Assembly (NCBI RefSeq): GCF_002564465.1
Contig: NZ_NUUX01000013.1
Span: forward strand, 318,466-382,465
DNA: 64,000 bases
DNA from: Bacillus sp. AFS088145
GTDB taxonomy: Bacteria > Bacillota > Bacilli > Bacillales > Bacillaceae_G
Direction: 5' to 3'
Below, piece after piece: positions 8,127-15,164 of the stretch. Position 1 is the first letter of the stretch. Every line of letters starts with the position of its first letter. The notes beneath the pieces were generated by a model. The model was not told the DNA's origin. It did no database searches and worked only from the letters and a program-made list of their open reading frames with translations. Position numbers and translations under genes: made by a program.

Positions 8127-8489
8127 ATGACTGCAAAATTAACGAAAATTGAAATCATTACTCGGCCAGATAAATTTGACGTTTTAAAAGATGCACTTTC
8201 AAAGGTGGGAATCACAGGAATGACCGTAACGAACGTTTTAGGATGCGGAATGCAATCAGGCTATACGGAAGTGTATCGAGGAAAAAAACGAACGATCAAT
8301 TTACATGAAAAAATAAAAGTTGAAATAGTCGTATGTGATGTACCTGTTCAAGCTGTAATCGATGAAGCAAAAAGAGTGTTAAAAACAGGAAAACCTGGAG
8401 ATGGAAAAATATTTGTGTACCCTATTGAAAACGCGATTAAAATCCGCACTGGGGAGGAAGGAAGAGACGCATTACAAAACGATTATTAA
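8127..8489 (+). CDS. glnK: PII nitrogen regulatory protein GlnK (NrgB)
   Basis: 120-residue PII protein. It contains the family segments TRPDKFDVLKDAL, the T-loop region GYTEVYRGKK, the B-loop TGKPGDGKIFV and the C-loop RTGEEG. Trimeric PII proteins bind ATP/ADP and 2-oxoglutarate, dock on AmtB, and in B. subtilis also interact with TnrA. At the T-loop position of the tyrosine that enteric bacteria uridylylate there is an arginine (R55), as expected for Bacillus PII proteins that are not uridylylated. AAGGAGG precedes the ATG, and the gene is translated from the amtB transcript. Confidence 0.93.
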   Translation: MTAKLTKIEIITRPDKFDVLKDALSKVGITGMTVTNVLGCGMQSGYTEVYRGKKRTINLHEKIKVEIVVCDVPVQAVIDEAKRVLKTGKPGDGKIFVYPIENAIKIRTGEEGRDALQNDY

Positions 8490-8495
8490 ATTTTT

Positions 8496-8527
8496 AAAAC
8501 CTAGTCATTTTATATGACTAGGTTTTT
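8496..8527 (+). terminator. Terminator of amtB-glnK
   Basis: AAAACCTAGTCAT / ATGACTAGGTTTTT hairpin with a short loop. Confidence 0.85.
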
Positions 8528-8681
8528 AGTTAGTTCACGGTTTTCATTTGAGTAAACGTAACTCCAATGATTTAGTAGATGTGTTTGGTGGCGTGAATTT
8601 ATTGAATAATAAAGCTGTTTGATTCCAATCGGTTTCTTGCTGTATTCCATGGAAATCTTATAAAAACTAAAGGAAATTAAT

Positions 8682-8853
8682 GCTTATTTGCAGTTACGGG
8701 CATTTTAATTACAATTATCAAGTTTTTAATTGCACTTTCTAACTTTTTATTTGCAGCTCTCCCCTTTTATTTGCACTTTCAAGCTTTTTATTTGCAGTTA
8801 TCATGTTTTTAATTGCACTTTCCGACTTTTTATTTGCAGTTCCACCCTGATCT
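8682..8853 (+). repeat. 21-bp phased repeat array 1 (TTTTTAWTTGCA), 8 units
   Basis: Eight degenerate copies of TTTTTAWTTGCA-NTT-NNNNNN. The GCA (or ACA) of successive units starts at 8690, 8711, 8732, 8753, 8773, 8794, 8815 and 8836, so all but one step is exactly 21 bp. The array lies between the converging ends of glnK and asnB. No ribosome binding site or long frame supports coding. Related arrays occur at 34.45-34.63 kb and, in fragments, at 24.2 and 56.5 kb. The rest of this 417-bp gap holds only the glnK and asnB terminators. Confidence 0.85.
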
Positions 8854-8874
8854 AGCTTCTTTATTTAAACATAC

Positions 8875-8901
8875 AAAAAAGAGGTGAAAAAGATCACCCC
8901 T
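8875..8901 (-). terminator. Terminator of asnB
   Basis: Minus-strand GGTGA / TCACC hairpin followed by a run of six T. Confidence 0.6.
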
Positions 8902-8906
8902 ATAAT

Positions 8907-10754
8907 TTAAGCTTTCACATTAATATTGAATTTTTTAAACCAAACATGAATTTGATATAAATGAGCTAGTAACTGAGGTCCAGACATTAATTGTCCGTAC
9001 CATGGAACTTGAAATGCTTTTCCTTCACTTTCAACTAAACTATTTAATTGCTCTTTATCAAGAAACTCGTATAGAGCTGAGCTTTTATCTTTTAAAGCTT
9101 CTTTTAATTTTTGAACAACTAATTTTGTATATACGGGGTTATGCGTCTTTGGATATGGGCTTTTTTTGCGGTATAAGATATCATCTGGTAACAGACCTTC
9201 AAGAGACTTTCTTAAAATGCCTTTTTCACGGTTGCCATACATTTTAAGCTCCCACGGGATATTCCATACATATTCGACAAGTCTGTGGTCTGCAAAAGGA
9301 ACACGAACTTCAAGGCTCGCTCCCATACTCATCCGATCTTTTCGATCTAATAATTGTGACATAAACCATTGACGATTTAAATAAAACAGTTGTCTTCTTT
9401 TAGCTTCTAATGGACTTTCCCCTTCAAGCATTGGCGTTTCTTTTACAGTCTCGTTGTATCGATCTTGAACGTACTGAGCTAGATTCAGTTTCTTACTCCA
9501 TTCGTCTTTTAAAAGCTTTTGACGGAGCTCAGTTGATCTCATCCAAGGAAATGCTGGTCTGTTTAAATCATCTTCTCGGTGAAACCAAGGATACCCACCA
9601 AAAATTTCATCCGCACATTCTCCTGATAAACCTACTACAAAGTTCTGTTTAATTTTTTGACAAAACCATAATAATGAAGAATCGACATCCGCCATTCCTG
9701 GAAGATCACGACACTCAGTAGCCTCGTCTAAATATTGAACCAGTTCTTCGTTTGTAATGACACATCTTTGATGATTTGTATTAAATGTTGAAGACATTAA
9801 CTCAATCCAAGGTGCATCTGAATTTGGTTGGAAAACACTTGAAGTAAAATATTTATCATTTTCCTCATAATCGATTGAATATGTGGTTAATTGTCCTTTT
9901 CCTTCTTTAGCGTAATGATTTGCAGCGATTGCTGTAATCGTACTAGAATCCACTCCACCTGATAAAAACGTGCATAAAGGCACATCGGAAACCAATTGTC
10001 TTACGATCGCATCTTCAACATAAAAACGTACTTTTTCAATCGTTTCATCAACTGAATCTGTGTGTATATCGCTTTTAACATCCCAATATTTCCATATTTT
10101 AAGTCCATTTCTTGAGAATGTCATAGCATGACCACCACGGAGTTCTTTAATTCCATCAAAAACACCATTTCCAGGCGTACGAGATGGACCAAGTCCAAAT
10201 ACTTCTGAGAGCCCTTCTTCAGTTAATTCAGCCTTTACCCCAGGGTTTGCTAAAATTGCCTTTACTTCTGAAGCGAATAATAATCTTTTATAGTCCTCTT
10301 TATAAAATAGAGGTTTAACACCTAAACGGTCTCTTGCAATAAATAGACTTTCCTTTTCTTCATCCCAGATTGCAAAAGCAAATATTCCATTAAATTTGTC
10401 TACACATGCTTCCTTCCACTCAATATAGCTTGTAAGTAGAACCTCTGTATCTGAATGCCCTTGAAATGTGTAGCCTCTTTTTAAAAGTTCTTTTCTAATA
10501 TCCTCTGTATTATACAACTCACCATTGTAGCAAAGGGTATAAGTGAAGTTACCTTTCGTCTTACGCATCGGTTGTCTTCCACCTATTGGATCAACTACAA
10601 CTAATCTTTTGTGGCCAAAACTACAATGATTCGAAGTCCAAATATTCGTATCATCTGGACCTCGTTTAGACAATGTTTCAGCCATTTTTTTTGTCACTGA
10701 ATTTACATTGGATAAATCCTTTTGAAAATCTGCCCACCCAGTTATACCGCACAT
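8907..10754 (-). CDS. asnO: Glutamine-hydrolysing asparagine synthetase (AsnO type)
   Basis: 615-residue class B asparagine synthetase converting aspartate, glutamine and ATP to asparagine. The N-terminal glutaminase domain begins MCGITGW with nucleophile Cys2, and KRGPDD and GHKRLVV follow. The synthetase domain carries the pyrophosphate loop SGGVDSS near residue 266. B. subtilis has three such enzymes; length and position next to yisN-yisL identify this as AsnO (YisO), which in B. subtilis is expressed in sporulation and needed for normal spore formation. GAAAGGAG precedes the ATG. The 437 bp upstream to yisN hold no gene and no motif I can assign, apart from a short GATTCG/CGAATC inverted repeat near 11100. 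Confidence 0.9.
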   Translation of the reverse strand: MCGITGWADFQKDLSNVNSVTKKMAETLSKRGPDDTNIWTSNHCSFGHKRLVVVDPIGGRQPMRKTKGNFTYTLCYNGELYNTEDIRKELLKRGYTFQGHSDTEVLLTSYIEWKEACVDKFNGIFAFAIWDEEKESLFIARDRLGVKPLFYKEDYKRLLFASEVKAILANPGVKAELTEEGLSEVFGLGPSRTPGNGVFDGIKELRGGHAMTFSRNGLKIWKYWDVKSDIHTDSVDETIEKVRFYVEDAIVRQLVSDVPLCTFLSGGVDSSTITAIAANHYAKEGKGQLTTYSIDYEENDKYFTSSVFQPNSDAPWIELMSSTFNTNHQRCVITNEELVQYLDEATECRDLPGMADVDSSLLWFCQKIKQNFVVGLSGECADEIFGGYPWFHREDDLNRPAFPWMRSTELRQKLLKDEWSKKLNLAQYVQDRYNETVKETPMLEGESPLEAKRRQLFYLNRQWFMSQLLDRKDRMSMGASLEVRVPFADHRLVEYVWNIPWELKMYGNREKGILRKSLEGLLPDDILYRKKSPYPKTHNPVYTKLVVQKLKEALKDKSSALYEFLDKEQLNSLVESEGKAFQVPWYGQLMSGPQLLAHLYQIHVWFKKFNINVKA

Positions 10755-11191
10755 GTTTTTTTCTCCTTTCTGGGCTATTTCCCTATAAAACTAAAGTTAA
10801 TTCTATATCGTATTATTGTTTTTAAAAATAGGTGCGTTAATCCTCAAAAAAAGTTTGTAACTTATCATTATTTGTCCATACGTTTTTTTAATTTTTGCAT
10901 AGTTATAAAATAGTTAAGTTATGTCAATAAATGAAAAAAGTAGCAGCTTTATTAATAATGAAATAAACGCAGCTATTAAGATTTATAAATCCTAATACCG
11001 GTCGGAAAATAGAGTAAAATTTTTAATCCATTTAAACAATATTCGAGATTCAAAAAAAGGTTCGAACGAAAAAAAGATTCTAGTAGATACTTAATTTTAT
11101 GATTCGATAAAATGTCCGAATCACTACTTTTTACTTGAACCTATGTAATTAAACAATGAACAGCAGAACGCTTGTAACTGGAGGTTACTTA

Positions 11192-11755
11192 ATGCAATTT
11201 AAGCACCGATCACAATTATTTCAAAAGCAACCTCGCGCTTTTACTATTGGAGCAATTGAAGAAATAAATGATGAATGGGTCTTTTTCGATGATGAAACTG
11301 ATGAGGCATTTTTACTTGAGGATCTTATCGATGAAGATTTTGAAGTTTCTATAAATGAAGAGTGGGTTCCTGCTTCTTTAAAAAATGGTAATTTTCTTAT
11401 TCAGTATTCCAAAAAGAAAAAATTACAAAATGGCGATATCCTTCGTATTCAAAGAAAGCTTTTATATAGCTTCGATTCACTATTGAAAAATTTGACCGAT
11501 GAATCATTTTATACTTTAGCGTACCTACTAAATACGCATAGTTTTTCACTATACGATTGCTTGTACTGTCACAACTTCCTTTCATTTCAGCCTGAAGGTT
11601 CACCTTCAGAAGGAGTAAATTTCATCGTATTTGATAATGGAGAACTTGTTTGTTCAGTATATCACCAATTTAGAATTTCATCTGAAGAACAAAACCACCG
11701 ATTTGAACTTACGAAAGCAACAGGTAACCGCTACCTATTAACTCAACTTTCATAA
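11192..11755 (+). CDS. yisN: YisN-like DUF2777 protein
   Basis: 187-residue protein of the DUF2777 family found in Bacillus. Recognisable segments are FKHRSQLFQKQPRAFTIGAIEEI near the N-terminus and FSLYDCLYCHNFLSF in the middle, the latter with a CxxC pair that might bind metal. No function is established. The start is set at the ATG 7 nt after GGAGG; an upstream in-frame ATG at 11156 lacks a ribosome binding site. Position between asnO and yisL matches B. subtilis yisN. Confidence 0.7.
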   Translation: MQFKHRSQLFQKQPRAFTIGAIEEINDEWVFFDDETDEAFLLEDLIDEDFEVSINEEWVPASLKNGNFLIQYSKKKKLQNGDILRIQRKLLYSFDSLLKNLTDESFYTLAYLLNTHSFSLYDCLYCHNFLSFQPEGSPSEGVNFIVFDNGELVCSVYHQFRISSEEQNHRFELTKATGNRYLLTQLS

Positions 11756-11758
11756 ATA

Positions 11759-11795
11759 AAAAAACTGTCACAAGAAATTTGTGACAGTTTTTTTA
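11759..11795. terminator. Bidirectional terminator between yisN and yisL
   Basis: AAACTGTCAC / GTGACAGTTT hairpin flanked by A and T runs. Confidence 0.85.
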
Positions 11796-12170
11796 TTAAG
11801 CAAAGAAGTGAAAACCTTGTGGTAATCTAAATCCTAAATATAATAAGGCTAAAATAAATACTGTAAAAATAGTTGCAGGAACAACCATTTTACGGTGTTT
11901 CTTAGAAGACACTGTGAAATATTCAAACACACCTAACATAAGAATACCAAGTGTCATTTTTACGTTATAAAGCATCATCATATTAGATGGCATATTTTCT
12001 TTATTTGAAATATGAATAAATAAATACAGTCCAGTTCCTAAAATAACGAAGTATAAAAGACGTAAAATCATATGGGCAACTTTCACATTCCAACCATTTT
12101 TGTATCCGTGCCCAACAATTAAAGCTAAAATAATAGCGATTACCCACGATGTAATATGTAAGTGAATCAT
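11796..12170 (-). CDS. yisL: YisL family membrane protein (DUF1516)
   Basis: 124-residue integral membrane protein with four predicted helices (about 5-22, 36-54, 65-85 and 95-113). The sequence HITSWVIAIILALIVGHGYKNG and the length match YisL/UPF0344, whose function is unknown. A TTG five codons upstream is embedded in the Shine-Dalgarno; the ATG given here is 7 nt after GGGAGG. It converges on yisN, as in B. subtilis. Confidence 0.82.
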   Translation of the reverse strand: MIHLHITSWVIAIILALIVGHGYKNGWNVKVAHMILRLLYFVILGTGLYLFIHISNKENMPSNMMMLYNVKMTLGILMLGVFEYFTVSSKKHRKMVVPATIFTVFILALLYLGFRLPQGFHFFA

Positions 12171-12248
12171 TTCATTTCCTCCCAAATATATATTCTAAAT
12201 AATCATAACATAAGAGATCCAATAAGGAAAAATGTAGAGGAGATGGAA

Positions 12249-12368
12249 ATGGAAAAGATTTTAAAAAATTCACAAATTGTTCAAAATATAAGCTATGAAT
12301 TTATACCTATTAACCGTTATGAAAAGCATGACTTAATGTTCATTTTTAAAAATCATAAATTATATTAA
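12249..12368 (+). CDS. Small hypothetical protein (39 aa)
   Basis: A short frame beginning MEKILKNSQI, with GAGGAG 6 nt before the ATG. I do not recognise the peptide. It is hydrophilic, with no membrane segment or cysteine. It could be a real micro-gene or the truncated remnant of a longer one; the good ribosome binding site is the only positive evidence. It sits between yisL and the Spo0E-like gene. The 266 bp downstream show no feature I can support. Confidence 0.35.
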   Translation: MEKILKNSQIVQNISYEFIPINRYEKHDLMFIFKNHKLY

Positions 12369-12634
12369 TCTAGGATTGTAATCTACTGTCGAAAATAAAT
12401 TCAATATCATCTAAAGCTCCTTACAATTCGACACTCCGTATAGTTTATCCTACAAAAACCTTTCAATTTCCACTATCCCAAGATGGAATGCAGATGAATA
12501 TTGTAGTATTTTGTAAGTTTTACACTTCTTTTAGCGAATGTCTTCTCATATGAAAATGATTTTGTATAATAGCATTACATACATCGTGAGACCTAGACAT
12601 AATTCCCTATTCTTGAACAAAGTTGGTGACTAAA

Positions 12635-12790
12635 TTGCTGCTTCATGTTATAGAGAAAAAACGGGCCCGAATGGTATATTATGCGGGACGATATGGCTTT
12701 ACGAACAAGAAAACAGTTTTATGTAGCCAGGAATTGGACAGGCTAATGAATATGATCTCGACCTTTACCTCTTCTAAAAGGAGAGCCTAA
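12635..12790 (+). CDS. Spo0E-like aspartyl-phosphate phosphatase (YisI-like)
   Basis: A 51-residue protein. It shows the two antiparallel helices of the Spo0E family: an N-terminal IEKKRARMVYYAGRYGF and, after a turn, the signature SQELDRLMN, whose Ser-x-x-x-Asp motif is needed for dephosphorylating Spo0A~P in known members. It lies between yisL and gerPA, where B. subtilis carries yisI, a Spo0A~P phosphatase that delays sporulation, so the same role is inferred. The start is uncertain: no ATG is in frame after the preceding stop. TTG at 12635 (GGTG 6 nt upstream), GTG at 12626 and TTG at 12623 are all possible, and none has a strong ribosome binding site, which suggests low translation. Confidence 0.75.
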   Translation: MLLHVIEKKRARMVYYAGRYGFTNKKTVLCSQELDRLMNMISTFTSSKRRA

Positions 12791-12793
12791 TAG

Positions 12794-12838
12794 CTAGCTT
12801 GCGATTAGTTTATTCTAATTGCAGCTAGTATTTTTTTT
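12794..12838 (+). terminator. Terminator of the Spo0E-like gene
   Basis: CTAGCTTGCGATTAG / CTAATTGCAGCTAG imperfect stem followed by eight T. Confidence 0.75.
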
Positions 12839-12935
12839 GTAATAGAATAAGAAATCTCATCTCTTTTTATTTTCCCCTTCACCCTTTTCTTCCTATTAAA
12901 AATTAATACTTCTTAACAATACATAGTCTACAATC

Positions 12936-12963
12936 ACGTTTTAGGTTAAATGGCCATATAATA
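12936..12963 (+). promoter_or_regulatory. Predicted sigma-K promoter of the gerP operon
   Basis: AC, 17 nt, CATATAATA, fitting the sigma-K pattern AC / CATANNNTA. The gerP operon of B. subtilis is transcribed in the mother cell by sigma-K, which supports the reading. Confidence 0.55.
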
Positions 12964-12995
12964 CATAATCATAAAAGAACAAAGGGTGTACAGTC

Positions 12996-13217
12996 ATGCC
13001 TGCTTATGTTGGAGTAATAAATATCGTCAGTATCGGTAGTAGCGCTGTAGTTAACGTGGGTGATGCATATAATATCATACCTAAAAGTAATGCTCAAACG
13101 TATGCCGGTGCTGGTTCGTTTAATACAGGTGATAATGTAACAGTTTATAACAATAAAAGTATTTCGACCGTATATGATCAAGACCAAGTTGATCAACCAA
13201 TGGTTGGCAACATGTAA
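12996..13217 (+). CDS. gerPA: Spore germination protein GerPA
   Basis: 73-residue GerPA/GerPF-type protein: PAYVGVINIVSIGSSAVVNVGD, then GAGSFNTGDN, and a VDQPMVGN ending. GerP proteins are made in the mother cell and are needed for nutrients and other small hydrophilic molecules to pass the coat to the germinant receptors. First gene of a compact operon in the order PA-PB-PC-PD-PE-PF, the same as in B. subtilis and B. cereus. It is paralogous to GerPF at the far end of the operon. Confidence 0.93.
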   Translation: MPAYVGVINIVSIGSSAVVNVGDAYNIIPKSNAQTYAGAGSFNTGDNVTVYNNKSISTVYDQDQVDQPMVGNM

Positions 13218-13230
13218 AGGAGGATGTCGT

Positions 13231-13428
13231 TTGAATATATATATACATCAAACAATTATTATTAATCAGCTAAAAACCGGTGGGATCGTAAACTCATCTG
13301 TTTTTCAAATTGGAACAACAGGACATATAAATGCAAAAACGATAACGAATAATACTGGTGATTATTTAGAAGCAGCACCACCACTTACTGAACCAGGTCA
13401 AATCGTTCAAACTTCGCAAGCAACATAA
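13231..13428 (+). CDS. gerPB: Spore germination protein GerPB
   Basis: 65-residue GerPB. The peptide MNIYIHQTIIINQLKTGGI followed by NSSVFQIGTTG matches the family start and central motif, and the tail is Pro/Gln rich as usual. Translation is placed at TTG, 7 nt after AAAGGAGG. A longer frame begins inside gerPA, but its extra N-terminus is not family-like. Second gene of the gerP operon. Confidence 0.88.
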   Translation: MNIYIHQTIIINQLKTGGIVNSSVFQIGTTGHINAKTITNNTGDYLEAAPPLTEPGQIVQTSQAT

Positions 13429-13465
13429 TTTTATTCCTGTAGCAAATTGAAAGCGAGGGAATTCT

Positions 13466-14077
13466 ATGAATCAACTAGAATTAAGACAGACTCAAATTGA
13501 GCAATTACTATATGAGCAGTCCCAAATCATTGAACAATTAAAAGCTAAAGTAGTTCAGCTTGAGGCTACTGTTCTTGAACTTTCTCTAAGACCTGAGACA
13601 AAAATTGATAAAATTGAATATAAATTTGACCAATTAAAAGTAGAAAATTTAAATGGTACGTTAACAATAGGGTTGAATCCACTTCAAGCTCCTACATTTG
13701 ATGATTTAACAGTGGAAAACCAACAAATTGATATTAAACCTGACAATAATATGAAAGCCTTGAAATCATATATAGAAGATCGAATTCACTTCCATTTAAA
13801 GGAAGAAGCATTAGAAACCATCCTCCAGTTAGAATCAGAGCTTAGAGTTGCTGTAGATGATTATTATCGTCAAATGATGATCGATGATATTCGAAATCAA
13901 ATGGATATTAGGATTCCTTACTATATTGATTTATATAAAAATAAACCAAACTTCGCTGATAATCCACTCCGATACTCTGAAGAAGTCGTTTTACACATGT
14001 TAGGAGATATTCGAACTGCCTATAGTGCCTTTTTACAAAACTTACCACATAATATTGGAAAGGAGAATAAAGGATGA
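13466..14077 (+). CDS. gerPC: Spore germination protein GerPC
   Basis: 203-residue GerPC, the usual length. The first 60 residues form a predicted coiled coil (LRQTQIEQLLYEQSQIIEQL); a beta-rich KIEYKFDQLKVENLNGTLTIGLNP segment then gives the family signature, and a mostly helical C-terminal half follows. GerPC is a needed member of the coat-permeability set. The stop codon overlaps the gerPD start (ATGA), so the two are translationally coupled. Confidence 0.9.
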   Translation: MNQLELRQTQIEQLLYEQSQIIEQLKAKVVQLEATVLELSLRPETKIDKIEYKFDQLKVENLNGTLTIGLNPLQAPTFDDLTVENQQIDIKPDNNMKALKSYIEDRIHFHLKEEALETILQLESELRVAVDDYYRQMMIDDIRNQMDIRIPYYIDLYKNKPNFADNPLRYSEEVVLHMLGDIRTAYSAFLQNLPHNIGKENKG

Positions 14078-14250
14078 ATTTAAATGTAACGAATTGCAAT
14101 TTACAGGTAGACGAAATAAAATTTACAGCCATTTCTTCATCTTCATTATTTTTAGTTGGAGATGCTCATAATATTTCACTATCCTCTATCTTTGACACGC
14201 CACCAGAATCATTAATTATTGGACCATTTGTACCTTTATCTGTAAGTTAA
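14074..14250 (+). CDS. gerPD: Spore germination protein GerPD
   Basis: 58-residue GerPD. The start MNLNVTNCNLQVDEIKFTAISSSSLFLVGD aligns with the family pattern of a short beta-rich protein with a central LxVGD, and the end PLSVS is typical. The ATG overlaps the gerPC stop and its own TAA overlaps the gerPE ATG (TAATG), so it is translationally coupled on both sides. AAAGG lies just upstream. Confidence 0.88.
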   Translation: MNLNVTNCNLQVDEIKFTAISSSSLFLVGDAHNISLSSIFDTPPESLIIGPFVPLSVS

Positions 14251-14897
14251 TGTTTAAAATAGATCCAAGATTTCGTTTAGCCGCTGTAGGAAGATATGAT
14301 GTAAATACAGTACTATTTTCGAGCATTTTACAGTTTGGGGATGTATATTCAATGAATGCGGAGTCAAATGCTCTCGCGCTTCAAGAGGAAGGAAATGTGT
14401 TTGCAGATACAAACAGAGATATTTTTGAAATATATCCACTTTTTAAAATTATTCCAAAACATCTTCCATATGTTCCTAATGTAAATTTAAATCGAGTAAA
14501 TCTTAATCCGACAATCCAAGTTGGTTCAATAAATTATAATGGTATAAGCTCAGCCAGCGCTTCCATTATCGGCTCAGTTCATGATGCCAAAATGTTAGCC
14601 CGAGTACATCAAATACGACATTTTATCACAACACCTACAATACATTACCAAACTCCAGGCCATCATGCTCAACCTACTTTTTCACAACTAATGCAGCCAA
14701 TGATGACACAGACTATGCAACCCTATCATTCAGATGTACTTGTTCAACCAACATTCCAAGTTTCGCCAGTTGCAACGCCACATACTGTAGTTCCAGTAGC
14801 ACCTGTAGTTCCAGTACACACCGTAGTACCAACCGTACCTACAGTACCTGTAGTTACACGAAAAAAAGAAACATCAGAAACAAAATCAACCGATTAA
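14250..14897 (+). CDS. gerPE: GerPE with a long Val/Pro/Thr-rich C-terminal extension
   Basis: 215 residues. The first 130 or so match GerPE (RLAAVGRYDVNTVLFSSILQFGD, the central VGSINYNGISSASASIIGS, and the ARVHQIRHF end). B. subtilis GerPE is about 123 residues. The extra C-terminal part of about 85 residues is rich in His, Gln, Met and then in repeating V-P-V/T-P units before a charged tail (TRKKETSETKSTD). The extension is low complexity and may act as a coat tether; that is inference. The start overlaps the gerPD stop. Confidence 0.85.
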   Translation: MFKIDPRFRLAAVGRYDVNTVLFSSILQFGDVYSMNAESNALALQEEGNVFADTNRDIFEIYPLFKIIPKHLPYVPNVNLNRVNLNPTIQVGSINYNGISSASASIIGSVHDAKMLARVHQIRHFITTPTIHYQTPGHHAQPTFSQLMQPMMTQTMQPYHSDVLVQPTFQVSPVATPHTVVPVAPVVPVHTVVPTVPTVPVVTRKKETSETKSTD

Positions 14898-14913
14898 GAA
14901 AGGAGGTTATTTC

Positions 14914-15129
14914 ATGCCAACATTTCTTGGTGCAATTGTCATCACAAGCAATGAAGGAAATATAAATACAGGAGATTTGAATAATATCTCACCAAAAACA
15001 CAAACAAAATCATATTTCGGCTCAGGTTCAGGTAATACTGGGTTTCTACCCGCAACAATAAGCGGTGCAAGTGCAACTAATACTTTAGATGCTGATTTAG
15101 TAGATCAAAATGAAGTAGCGACTCTATAA
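14914..15129 (+). CDS. gerPF: Spore germination protein GerPF
   Basis: 71-residue GerPF, a paralogue of GerPA. It shows PTFLGAIVITSNEGNINTGD and GSGSGNTG with the final LDADLVDQNE motif. AAAGGAGG precedes the ATG. It is the last gene of the operon and is followed by a strong hairpin shared with the converging addA. In B. subtilis sbcC/sbcD genes lie between this region and addA; here they are absent. Confidence 0.92.
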   Translation: MPTFLGAIVITSNEGNINTGDLNNISPKTQTKSYFGSGSGNTGFLPATISGASATNTLDADLVDQNEVATL

Positions 15130-15133
15130 TACG

Positions 15134-15164
15134 CAAAAAAGCGATGCTGATGCATCGCTTTTTT
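15134..15164. terminator. Bidirectional terminator between gerPF and addA
   Basis: AAAAAAGCGATGC, TGAT, GCATCGCTTTTTT: a perfect 13-bp stem with A and T flanks. Confidence 0.9.

Noticed and set aside
8682-8853. CRISPR array
   Set aside because: Units are degenerate and 21 bp in total, with no constant repeat and spacer of CRISPR length; no cas genes are nearby.
12388-12432. TGTCGAA / TTCGACA inverted repeat
   Set aside because: Seven base pairs with a 30-nt loop and no T-run; likely chance.
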